From: Balneolaceae bacterium UBA1514
Lineage (GTDB): Bacteria > Bacteroidota > Rhodothermia > Balneolales > Balneolaceae
DNA length: 42,000 bases
Assembly: GCA_002323515.1 (NCBI GenBank)
Contig: DCQQ01000002.1
Location: 79,655-121,654, forward strand
Direction of reading: 5' to 3'
Part shown: piece by piece, positions 34,898 through 42,000 of the stretch
How positions within the stretch are numbered: position 1 is the stretch's first letter
How the letters are laid out: the number at the start of each line of letters is the position of its first letter
Notes under the pieces: generated by a model
The model's input: the letters and a program-made list of their open reading frames with translations, nothing else
Told to the model about the DNA's origin: nothing
Databases searched by the model: none
Made by a program: the position numbers and the translations under genes

Positions 34898-35854
34898 TTA
34901 TGCTCCCATCCATGTTGCAATTAAATAGTAAACAGGAATACCAATGGTAATATTAAAGGGAAAGGTAATTCCTAAGGATGCTGTAAGATAATAGCTTGGA
35001 TTGGCTTTCGGAAGAGCTATTCTAACCGCTGCCGGAGCGGCGATGTAAGATCCACTAGACACCATGGCTGCCAATACGGTTGCCCCAGCTACGCTTAAGC
35101 CAACCATAAGACCCAACCATATAGCCAATAGACCATGTAATATGGGCATTAAGATTCCAAAACCGAGTAAGAATACCCCCACTTTTTTCAAATCACTAAG
35201 TCGGCGAGCAGTAACCATCCCTAATTCCAGTAAAAAAAGCACTAAAGCCCCCTGAAAACCACTCACAAAAAAGGGCTGAACCGATTCAAACTTGACCGGA
35301 CCGGCTACAAAACCTATTACTAATCCACCCAACAACAGAATAATAGAACTTCCAGTAACCACTTCATGCAAGGCTTTTTTAAACGACCCATTCCCTCCAT
35401 TAGATAGTTGAGGGATGAGCAATGCGACAATAATCCCTGGGACTTCCAGCAGCGCAACCAGGGTGGACATAAAACCTTCTGGGCTGTAACCCAAACTCTC
35501 TACATAACTGATAGCAGCGATAAAGGTAACCGCAGAAACAGAGCCGTAGTGAGCAGCAATGGCTGAAGAGTTAATCATATCCATCCGTCCCAAATAACGA
35601 AGTATGATGTATGCGATAAGTGGGGTTAATACACCAAGCAAAAGCGTGATAGAAGCTGGGCCTATAAATGCATCCAGTGAGGTTTTACTCAGTTCTACCC
35701 CGCCTTTTAAACCGATGGCCAACAATAAATAAATAGATAATCCCTGATACAGTGGTTTGGGAATTTCGAGATCACTTTTTAATAATTTGGCAACAATACC
35801 AAGGGCAAAGGCCAATACGACAGGAGAGGCAAAATTAGAAAGTAGGGATTCCAT
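34898..35854 (-). CDS. sbtA: Sodium-dependent bicarbonate transporter SbtA
   Basis: A 318-residue permease of the SbtA family, which imports bicarbonate with sodium. About ten helices are seen. Family phrases include AAHYGSVSAVTF, LEVPGIIVAL, SSGSYIAAPAAVRIALP and ASLGITFPFNITIGIPVYY. It is somewhat shorter than the roughly 370-residue cyanobacterial form, with a short central loop (LSNGGNGSF) between the two five-helix halves. It overlaps the LysR gene by 20 bases and is separated from sbtB by one base, so the three form one coupled operon. In a non-photosynthetic cell it would support carboxylation reactions rather than carbon fixation (inference). Confidence 0.93.
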   Translation of the reverse strand: MESLLSNFASPVVLAFALGIVAKLLKSDLEIPKPLYQGLSIYLLLAIGLKGGVELSKTSLDAFIGPASITLLLGVLTPLIAYIILRYLGRMDMINSSAIAAHYGSVSAVTFIAAISYVESLGYSPEGFMSTLVALLEVPGIIVALLIPQLSNGGNGSFKKALHEVVTGSSIILLLGGLVIGFVAGPVKFESVQPFFVSGFQGALVLFLLELGMVTARRLSDLKKVGVFLLGFGILMPILHGLLAIWLGLMVGLSVAGATVLAAMVSSGSYIAAPAAVRIALPKANPSYYLTASLGITFPFNITIGIPVYYLIATWMGA

Positions 35855-36749
35855 AATTAGATGTAATTAACTCTGTTTGTTGAATGTAGGTGTAAAAGGT
35901 TTTAGCGAGGGGACTTAAACTCTTGCCTCGTAAATGAACCAGCTTCCAGGTACTCTTCAATGGAAATCCTTCCACATCAAGTACACCTATTTGGTCGTGA
36001 ATTTTTTCTAAGCGCAAACTAAACTCCGAAACCAACGATATACCAATTCCGGCCATTATCGCATGCTTTACTCCTTCATTGGTGCTCAGCTCCATTACTG
36101 GATCAATGCGCATATCCTCTTTCTCAAAAAGCTCTTCCATAACCATGCGAGTGCCGGAACCTTTCTCTCGCAGCACCAATGCTTCATCCTTTAAATGTGC
36201 CGCCTTGAGTTGTTTTCCTAGTTTTGGATGATCTTTTGCTGCAGCAAAAACCAATGGATTGTCCATTAAGTCGGTATAATCTAGCGCTAAATCGGTTGGA
36301 AGTTGCGAAAAAACAGCGAAGTCACAACTGTTCTGTCGAAGTGCACTTATTACCTCGGCACGGTTCGACACTTTTAGAGAAATGGAGATATTGGCGTGCT
36401 GCTTCTGAAAAGCACCCAATATATACGGCATTACATATTTAGCTGTGGATACTGCCGCAATACGTAAAGAGCCTTTTATAGCACCTCGTAATTGTGATAA
36501 ACTCATTTCAGCATTTTCGAGGCTTTGCTGAACAGAAATCTGCGCTTGGTATAATTCCCTGCCCGCCTCGGTCAAATATAACTGCTTCCCGATCACTTCG
36601 AACAGCTCTATTCCGAAATGATCTTGCAATTTCTTGACTTGAATAGAAACAGCTGGCTGAGACATTTGAAGCCTCTCAGCTGCTTTAGTCATGCTTTTTT
36701 CTTGAGCAACGGCCGCAAAGATATGCAGTTGGTGCAGGGTATAAGACAT
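35835..36749 (-). CDS. LysR-type regulator of the CbbR/CmpR branch
   Basis: A 304-residue LysR regulator. The N-terminal winged helix is typical (LHIFAAVAQEKSMTKAAERL, then QMSQPAVSIQVKKLQDHFG), followed by a linker helix and a periplasmic-binding-like effector domain (about 90-300). It resembles CbbR/CmpR-type regulators, which respond to metabolites of carbon assimilation. It is the first gene of the sbtA-sbtB operon rather than divergent from it, which is unusual for the family. A palindrome ends two bases before its start codon, consistent with autoregulation. Confidence 0.92.
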   Translation of the reverse strand: MSYTLHQLHIFAAVAQEKSMTKAAERLQMSQPAVSIQVKKLQDHFGIELFEVIGKQLYLTEAGRELYQAQISVQQSLENAEMSLSQLRGAIKGSLRIAAVSTAKYVMPYILGAFQKQHANISISLKVSNRAEVISALRQNSCDFAVFSQLPTDLALDYTDLMDNPLVFAAAKDHPKLGKQLKAAHLKDEALVLREKGSGTRMVMEELFEKEDMRIDPVMELSTNEGVKHAIMAGIGISLVSEFSLRLEKIHDQIGVLDVEGFPLKSTWKLVHLRGKSLSPLAKTFYTYIQQTELITSNYGIPTF

Positions 36750-36750
36750 A

Positions 36751-36798
36751 TACTGATGTTTATTTATCAGTACAAATATATAAATTTTTATTTATATA
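36751..36798. promoter_or_regulatory. Inverted repeats upstream of the LysR-sbtA-sbtB operon
   Basis: TACTGAT (36751-36757) and ATCAGTA (36766-36772) form a perfect inverted repeat with an 8-base spacer, just before the regulator's start codon. Next to it TATATAAA (36777-36784) and TTTATATA (36791-36798) form another, in an AT-rich run likely to include the promoter. LysR proteins bind such dyads with a T-N11-A core; this is the most likely site for the operon's own regulator. Confidence 0.5.
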
Positions 36799-36874
36799 TA
36801 GAAAAGCATTTTACTCTCGGTATTTTCCGCCCTAAAGCTTGCCCTAAAAACACTCAAATGATCCTGAAAAATAC

Positions 36875-37951
36875 TTAAACCGATATTCTACCGGCTACTT
36901 TTTCTCTAGAGGTTCCTAATTTTTCCCTAACCTTAGTCGCTACTTGCTCCCCTAAAAGTCGAATGGCACTTGATAACTGTTCGTGGGACAAGTGAGCCAC
37001 ATTCATATGCAAACGAAACTCTGTTAATCCCCCCAAGGCTCTGGAATGGCGAACAATTTTATCCGCAACTTCCTCCGGGTTACCCACGACTAAAGCCCCC
37101 ATTTCATCGGCCTGCGACTCATAACTTTGCCGGGTAACCGCGCCACCCCATCCTCGCTCTTTCCCGATCTGGGTAAAGGTTTTCGCATAACCTGGAAAAA
37201 ACTGCTCATGAGCCGACTGCGAATCCTCGGCAATAAAGCCTAGGGAGTGAACGGCTACTTTTAATTTTTCTCTAGGTTGTCCAGCTTCAATCCCTGCACG
37301 GTAATACATATCTATTAACGGTTTAAATCGGTGCGTTTTTCCGCCTATAATGGCCACCATCAATGGAAGTCCAAGCCGGCCTGCTCGCGCAAAAGAAGCT
37401 GGGGTTCCACCTACGCCTAGATAAATAGGCACCTCGGGTTGATACGGCCGCGGATAAACTCCTTGGCCGGTAAGCGCTGATCGAAACCTTCCTTCCCAAT
37501 TCACTTTTTCCTCTGATCTAAGCTTGAGTAAAAGTTCGAGCTTCTCCTCAAAAATATCATCATAATCCTGAAAGTTAAGACCAAATAATGGAAAGGCTTC
37601 CGAAAAAGAACCTCGGCCTGCTACCAATCCAGCTCTTCCTTTAGAGATAATATCGAGAGTAGCTAACTGTTGAAAAACTCGAACAGGATCTTGAGCACTT
37701 AACACGGTGACCGCGCTAAGCAACTGAATTTTAGATGTTCGCGCCGCGGCGGCGGCTAAAACGGTTAAAGGTGAGGAGTCTAAGTATTCGGAACGGTGAT
37801 GTTCACCAAGCCCAAAAACCTCTAAACCAACCTCCTCCATGAGTTCGATTCGAGTAAGAAGGTTTTCAATAGTTTCGGCACGCTGTTTGGGGGTACTAGG
37901 CTCACCGTGCTGTCCTTGCACAGCGGCAAAAGAATCAATTCCAAGTTTCAT
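36875..37951 (-). CDS. LLM-class (luciferase-like) flavin-dependent oxidoreductase
   Basis: A 358-residue TIM-barrel flavoprotein of the bacterial luciferase-like family, probably using reduced FMN. Signature parts are LGIDSFAAVQ, GLEVFGLGEHHR, the helix PLTVLAAAAARTSKIQLLSAVTVLSAQDPVRVFQQLATLD, and SKGRAGLVAGRGSF. The family includes monooxygenases for alkanes, sulfonates and others, and the substrate cannot be read from sequence. No flavin reductase lies next to it. A 182-base gap with a perfect palindrome separates it from the divergent phosphatase gene. Confidence 0.88.
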   Translation of the reverse strand: MKLGIDSFAAVQGQHGEPSTPKQRAETIENLLTRIELMEEVGLEVFGLGEHHRSEYLDSSPLTVLAAAAARTSKIQLLSAVTVLSAQDPVRVFQQLATLDIISKGRAGLVAGRGSFSEAFPLFGLNFQDYDDIFEEKLELLLKLRSEEKVNWEGRFRSALTGQGVYPRPYQPEVPIYLGVGGTPASFARAGRLGLPLMVAIIGGKTHRFKPLIDMYYRAGIEAGQPREKLKVAVHSLGFIAEDSQSAHEQFFPGYAKTFTQIGKERGWGGAVTRQSYESQADEMGALVVGNPEEVADKIVRHSRALGGLTEFRLHMNVAHLSHEQLSSAIRLLGEQVATKVREKLGTSREKVAGRISV

Positions 37952-38083
37952 AGTGGGATATAAAAGTTAATGCAGGTCTTTCTTGATGAGTAGTATTTAT
38001 TAAATATAATAATACACAAAAATAGTTTAATATTAAATCATTAATTCTGTCCCCATCAACCTGTCGGGATACACTGAAAGTAT

Positions 38084-38097
38084 ACATACTAGTATGT
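38084..38097. promoter_or_regulatory. 14-base perfect palindrome in the LLM / phosphatase divergent gap
   Basis: ACATACTAGTATGT is a perfect palindrome, two ACATAC/GTATGT arms around a central TA. Symmetric sites of this shape are typical of TetR-type repressors, but no such regulator is encoded in the window. It lies 132 bases before the LLM start and 106 bases before the chosen phosphatase start, so it could control either or both. Confidence 0.45.
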
Positions 38098-38202
38098 CTA
38101 GTGGGTTAAGATGTGATTTTTTTATAGTTTAATTTGTTTGCAAACATACCAACTGAAACCACAACATATCCAAACCCCGCCAACTTAACTAAATGTATCC
38201 CT

Positions 38203-38979
38203 ATGACTAAATCCTTTATAATCACTCTAATTTGTTCCTTTTGTTTACTTTTTTGCACCCAATCTAATCAACAGGTACCCCTAGAATATGAGGTAAGTTC
38301 CGCAGTTAAGTGGACGATGACTAGCGCAGAATACCAGATTATTACAGAACATCTGTATCGAACAGCTACCCGAAGCATAGCCGCTATTGAAGTTCCTAAA
38401 GAGCCTTGGGTAGTAGCGATGGATGTAGATGAAACTTTGTTAAACAATGTGGAATATAACCGCAGGCGTGATCTTTTGGGCTTGGGATATTCATCAGAAA
38501 GTTGGGCTGATTGGGTAAAAGAGGAATCCGCAACCCCCGTTCCTGGTTCGATTGAATTTGTTACAAAAGTACTCGAAAAAGGAGGTCTCATCGTACTCAT
38601 CACCAACCGAGAGCGCGAACTAGACTCGAATACATGGAATAATTTAGTCGCATTGGGTTTTCCCGTAAGCCGTAACAATGCCTGTATAATGGGACGATCC
38701 CAAGCAGACCGTAACTCTGAAGGAACACAAGGGATGATCAATGACAAAGATCTTCGACGCAATCAAATCGCTACTGGTACGGCCAACTATTGCTGGAAAA
38801 ATTACCCCGAGGCTCAAGAAATTTGGAACAAGCCTTTATCCATTATATTTGAAGTAGGAGACAACATTAAGGATTTTAGCCAAACCACCCAAGACAACGT
38901 TGATACCAAAGACTTCATGGAACGGATTTCAACCGATGTGTTGCTTCTGCCTAACGCGGTCTATGGTTCTTGGGAGTAA
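38203..38979 (+). CDS. HAD-type acid phosphatase lipoprotein (class B / e(P4)-like)
   Basis: An exported phosphatase of 258 residues. The start is taken at ATG 38203 (MTKSFIITLICSFCLLFCTQ), which gives a proper lipoprotein signal with Cys18; an in-frame ATG at 38134 would put 23 unrelated polar residues in front. The HAD motif I is MDVDETLLNN with Asp74 and Asp76 in this numbering, motif II ITNRE, and motif IV is the late GDNIKDF. The family removes phosphate from nucleotides or other phosphomonoesters outside the cytoplasm to feed phosphate or nucleoside uptake. Confidence 0.9.
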   Translation: MTKSFIITLICSFCLLFCTQSNQQVPLEYEVSSAVKWTMTSAEYQIITEHLYRTATRSIAAIEVPKEPWVVAMDVDETLLNNVEYNRRRDLLGLGYSSESWADWVKEESATPVPGSIEFVTKVLEKGGLIVLITNRERELDSNTWNNLVALGFPVSRNNACIMGRSQADRNSEGTQGMINDKDLRRNQIATGTANYCWKNYPEAQEIWNKPLSIIFEVGDNIKDFSQTTQDNVDTKDFMERISTDVLLLPNAVYGSWE

Positions 38980-39025
38980 GTTGAGTAGGTGCTGGGATCG
39001 TTAGCAAGCCAATATAAGAAGCTAC

Positions 39026-40228
39026 CTAATCCTGCTCGTAACCCGTCATCTCGATGTACCCATTCCCGTCGATGACCACATCCCTGAATTTCCCGGAGAC
39101 TTGCAAAGCTCCCTCATAATACTGCACCGATACCGTCATCTCTTGATCATCGAACACAGTGGTTACGTCCATCTCTAGCTCTTCCGAGGGAATAGCGAGG
39201 GTCCACTGCACGGGATAACGCGCCCCAGTATGAGGGCTAGTCCAATACTGTACCACCTCCAAACGCACTTCGCCTTGGTCTAAATCTCTCTTCTGACCAT
39301 TAGGGGCAACCAAACTACCGGTGGTTTGAGGGGCTAACTCAGGATCGACATTTCGAATTTGATAGTACATGAGCTCGTATCCGTTAGACAACTGAATCGA
39401 AAACCAATCCCAACCCGTCTGCCCTGAATCCAAAGCCGAGGTACTCCACTCATGATCCATCCAACTCAGCCCTGAAACCACTAATGATTCGCCTTCCTTT
39501 TTCAAAAGCCCCTCGGTCTGCATACGCGTGAAAGAAATATAATAGGAGGCATTTCCATCCTCACCCCCTTTCTTGTCATACCCCTCTTCCCCTTGAAGCA
39601 CCAGCGGTTTTTGTGGATTCAACACTACGTCCAAAGCTGTCCCGTCACTCATTTCGGCCTTAATCCTCACCGGGAAACGCACATTATTGGCCTTTGAATC
39701 CTTAACCCGAGTAATCTCCCAATCCTCCAACCAGATCCGATAGGGATCCACGCTCGCCCCCGCCAAACCAGCGGTACCTCGGCTGTATCGCTCGTCAAAC
39801 TCATGATCCTTCTTCGACACATCGGAGATGGCAAAATGCGCTAAGTACAATTGGTTGGTACTCCACTCCGAATCACGAGCACCCTCCCCTTCCGCGTTCA
39901 TTGTTACAGAATCCACACCTGAAGGCCTAAGTTGATTTCTAAAAATGGTGAACTGATAACCAAACTGCCTGCCCTCTTCGGTAAAAAGATTCCCGGTGTA
40001 ATACCACCACTCGGTTTTAAAACCAGGGTGAGCCCCATGGTCCCCTGGAAATACAAATTCTCTAGGTGCAATTGCTTGGGTAAAGCCCTCGTTATCACCT
40101 CCACTCAACGCCTGAGCAGCAGAAATAGTAGCTTCAATTTCAGCTTCGGGTTCGGAAAAAAGAATCCAAGAAAGCGCAAGGCCTACCAGTATCGGAATCG
40201 TTATAATTTGCCAGAAGGATAGTTTCAT
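39026..40228 (-). CDS. AttH/CrtC-like exported lipocalin-domain protein
   Basis: A 400-residue protein of the family labelled carotenoid 1,2-hydratase (CrtC) or AttH, beta-barrel lipocalin-like in two halves. A hydrophobic N-terminal segment (IPILVGLALSWILFS, about residues 12-26) is a signal anchor or signal peptide. The hallmark phrase is PGDHGAHPGFKTEWWYYTGN at 62-81, followed by FGYQFTIFRN. The second half has WMDHEWSTSALDSGQTGWDW. The family's enzymatic role is uncertain. It lies 27 bases after an ABC permease gene; AttH genes often follow an ABC ATPase and permease, so this arrangement is a common one. Confidence 0.88.
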   Translation of the reverse strand: MKLSFWQIITIPILVGLALSWILFSEPEAEIEATISAAQALSGGDNEGFTQAIAPREFVFPGDHGAHPGFKTEWWYYTGNLFTEEGRQFGYQFTIFRNQLRPSGVDSVTMNAEGEGARDSEWSTNQLYLAHFAISDVSKKDHEFDERYSRGTAGLAGASVDPYRIWLEDWEITRVKDSKANNVRFPVRIKAEMSDGTALDVVLNPQKPLVLQGEEGYDKKGGEDGNASYYISFTRMQTEGLLKKEGESLVVSGLSWMDHEWSTSALDSGQTGWDWFSIQLSNGYELMYYQIRNVDPELAPQTTGSLVAPNGQKRDLDQGEVRLEVVQYWTSPHTGARYPVQWTLAIPSEELEMDVTTVFDDQEMTVSVQYYEGALQVSGKFRDVVIDGNGYIEMTGYEQD

Positions 40229-40255
40229 TGTTCGATTATTTCAATTTCATAAAGA

Positions 40256-42000
40256 TTATTCACTTCGCAATGCATCAGCTGGATTTGCCCTAGCCATTTT
40301 CCATGAGGGGTAGATTCCCGCCAACAAGGCCGCTCCGACAGCTAAGCCTAACGCTTGAATCAATAGCGAAGGGCTAACTATGAATTCCAGCGTCCAGCCG
40401 AAAGAGCGAAGATTAATTACATAGACCAAGACATAGGAAATAAGTAGCCCAAGTGGAATGGATAAGACCCCTGAAATCACACCCATAACCCCGGTTTGGG
40501 TGATAACATAGTTCCATAACTGCCCCGGAGTCATTCCATTGGCTCTGAGCACGGCATGTTCTCGGGCTCGCTCGAGTTGCAGCGCCATTAACGAACTTAA
40601 AATACCCACAAAAGCCACCACCACAGCTAACAATCTGAGCACCACGGTAACCGTAAACGTCCGGTCAAAAATTTCGATCGAAGCTTCGCGCAATCCTTTA
40701 TTCGAACGGATAAAGACCTCTTGAACCCCCACAGCTTTATCCCGTAAACGATTGACCAGTACATCTACCTTAGTCTGATCATCGGCATACAAAGCCAAAC
40801 CGGAAATGGCGCGGTTATCGAAATAACGGTCATACAAGCTACGATTCATGGTAATGGTCCCTATATCTGAGGCATAATCAAAGTAGATAGCCTGAATAGG
40901 AAAAGACTGCATACCCTTATCGGTCATGATTCCCAAACTATCTCCGATTCCAATCCCAAAACGATAGGCATACGCCTCAGAAATCATGATCACTTTTTCT
41001 TGGGCAAACTGCTCCCAATAGCCGTCCTGTATCTCCTTTGTTTGGTAGGATTCGCTCGCCTTGGCACCCAATGAGGTCGTCACTAGATTACTGCTGCCAA
41101 AGGTAGTCATCACATCTTCGCTGAAGACCGAGTGCACGCCAGCAATCCCCTCAGTTTCCTTGAAAATCTGAACTAATTCGGCTTGCAGTTGAGCATCGAC
41201 TTTGCGGGCTACGGCGCTGGGGGGCTGCACATAAATATCGGCTTGGAGTTGAGATTCCAACCAAGATACAACAGTGACACGGAAGCTATCGACCATCACA
41301 CCCACCCCAACCGAGGCAGCCACGGCAACAACGAGAGCAGCAACTGCTACTGAGGTTCGGCTAAGCTCAGTCACCACACCACGAACCGACATCTTACCAA
41401 TCAACCCATTTAGAGCTCCTAAAATGGGACGTATAAGAGCGGATAAGCCCACTATAAGAGCTGGAATAAGTAATGAAAATCCTATAATCACAAACAATAA
41501 TGAGCTGTATCCAGCGATGATTCCGCCATTAGGAAATAATAGAATACCCCCACCCGCTAGGCCAATAGCCAGCCCTGTTAGGGCAAGTGAAGGCAAGCGC
41601 TGAGCCAATCTAGATTCACTTGAAGAGCGACGTAGAACTGTGGAAACCTCTGTTTCTGCAGCCTCGCGAGCTGGCCAAAAAGCCGCCATTAAGGTCGCAC
41701 CCAAGCCCAACGTGACCGCTTTAAGCACTGGAACTAATTCGATGGTCAATTCTTGGACGGATAGCACAAAATAGAGATCGTTGATGGACTGCGTAACCAG
41801 CCCAAGGAGAAATTGCGCCAAACCGATACCTGCCATTATCCCGAGTATGGTACCGATGAGACCAATGAGCACCGCTTCCTTTAATATCATGGAAAGTACT
41901 TCCGATTTTGTCACTCCTAAGGCGCGGAGACGACCAATGAGGGGTAGACGCTGAACCACCGAAAACGTCATGGTGTTATAAATCAGGAACATTCCCACCA
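40256..42000 (-). CDS. FtsX-type ABC transporter permease, 5' end missing
   Basis: The C-terminal 580 residues or so of a large ABC permease; the reading frame runs off the right edge, so the start lies outside. Two FtsX-like four-helix units are visible: the first at the window edge (RLPLIGRLRALGVTKSEVLSMI and LIGTILGIMAGIGLAQFLL), the last near the C-terminus (LERAREHAVLRANGMTPGQL, then VLSIPLGLLISYVL). Between them is a periplasmic loop domain and extra helices, the layout of the roughly 800-residue MacB/LolE-related exporters. The partner ATPase should lie to the right of the window. The AttH-like gene downstream is 27 bases away. Confidence 0.9.
   Translation of the reverse strand, partial: VGMFLIYNTMTFSVVQRLPLIGRLRALGVTKSEVLSMILKEAVLIGLIGTILGIMAGIGLAQFLLGLVTQSINDLYFVLSVQELTIELVPVLKAVTLGLGATLMAAFWPAREAAETEVSTVLRRSSSESRLAQRLPSLALTGLAIGLAGGGILLFPNGGIIAGYSSLLFVIIGFSLLIPALIVGLSALIRPILGALNGLIGKMSVRGVVTELSRTSVAVAALVVAVAASVGVGVMVDSFRVTVVSWLESQLQADIYVQPPSAVARKVDAQLQAELVQIFKETEGIAGVHSVFSEDVMTTFGSSNLVTTSLGAKASESYQTKEIQDGYWEQFAQEKVIMISEAYAYRFGIGIGDSLGIMTDKGMQSFPIQAIYFDYASDIGTITMNRSLYDRYFDNRAISGLALYADDQTKVDVLVNRLRDKAVGVQEVFIRSNKGLREASIEIFDRTFTVTVVLRLLAVVVAFVGILSSLMALQLERAREHAVLRANGMTPGQLWNYVITQTGVMGVISGVLSIPLGLLISYVLVYVINLRSFGWTLEFIVSPSLLIQALGLAVGAALLAGIYPSWKMARANPADALRSE

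Noticed and set aside
38268..38762. Antisense frame (164 codons) inside the acid phosphatase gene
   Set aside because: A shadow of a well-supported gene; no start signal or known motif.
1..42000. CRISPR arrays, tRNA or rRNA genes, insertion sequences and phage genes
   Set aside because: No regular short repeats, tRNA cloverleaf signatures, rRNA blocks, transposase or integrase motifs were found by reading both strands.

Overview
The window looks like chromosomal DNA of a free-living Gram-negative bacterium of the Bacteroidota/Balneolota type. The evidence is a gldC gene, many short lipoprotein signal peptides, poor Shine-Dalgarno sequences, a three-gene transhydrogenase, and the priA, recN and rluD protein sequences. 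The placement is an inference from protein style, not a phylogeny. No rRNA, tRNA, CRISPR array, prophage or transposase was recognised. Base composition is uneven. Housekeeping genes are moderately G+C-rich, while the sulfatase (3.3-5.0 kb), the 14.7-20.2 kb block and the large FAD/Fe-S dehydrogenase (24.9-27.8 kb) are visibly AT-rich.

Layout. 1-7 kb: the N-terminal three quarters of priA (minus strand, cut by the left edge), a decayed comM (Mg-chelatase-like ATPase) relic in a gene-poor kilobase, a DUF4342 protein, a sulfatase, thioredoxin reductase trxB and a lipoprotein. 7.3-10.7 kb: an operon for proton-translocating NAD(P) transhydrogenase (two alpha parts plus beta) ending in an overlapping FKBP-type isomerase lipoprotein, followed by a hairpin-rich gap with a strong terminator. 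10.9-14.6 kb: an MFS transporter, an HxlR regulator divergent from an SDR reductase with a palindrome between them, and an endonuclease III with an unusual cysteine tail. 14.7-20.2 kb: an AT-rich accessory block with a Rieske oxygenase and APC permease pair, a small membrane protein with an XRE regulator, a secreted esterase, a DUF975 membrane protein and a propeller-like protein.

20.2-29.2 kb: gldC, a DUF418 membrane protein, an RluD-type pseudouridine synthase, recN, and a pair of enzymes that probably oxidise D- and L-2-hydroxyglutarate. 29.3-34.4 kb: a TlpA-like thioredoxin, S-adenosylhomocysteine hydrolase and an exported amidase in one plus-strand run, then a DEAD-box RNA helicase with an RGG tail. 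34.6-36.7 kb: an overlapping LysR regulator / SbtA bicarbonate transporter / SbtB PII-like operon. 36.9-42 kb: a luciferase-like flavin monooxygenase, a class-B-like acid phosphatase lipoprotein, an AttH/CrtC-like exported protein and the C-terminal part of an FtsX-type ABC permease cut by the right edge.

No wholly new system is obvious. The most interesting items are the LysR-SbtA-SbtB operon, the Rieske/APC pair with a glutamate in the iron-bridge position, the two-enantiomer 2-hydroxyglutarate locus, the decayed comM, a possible structured RNA at 10.8 kb, and several well-formed palindromes at divergent or regulatory positions.
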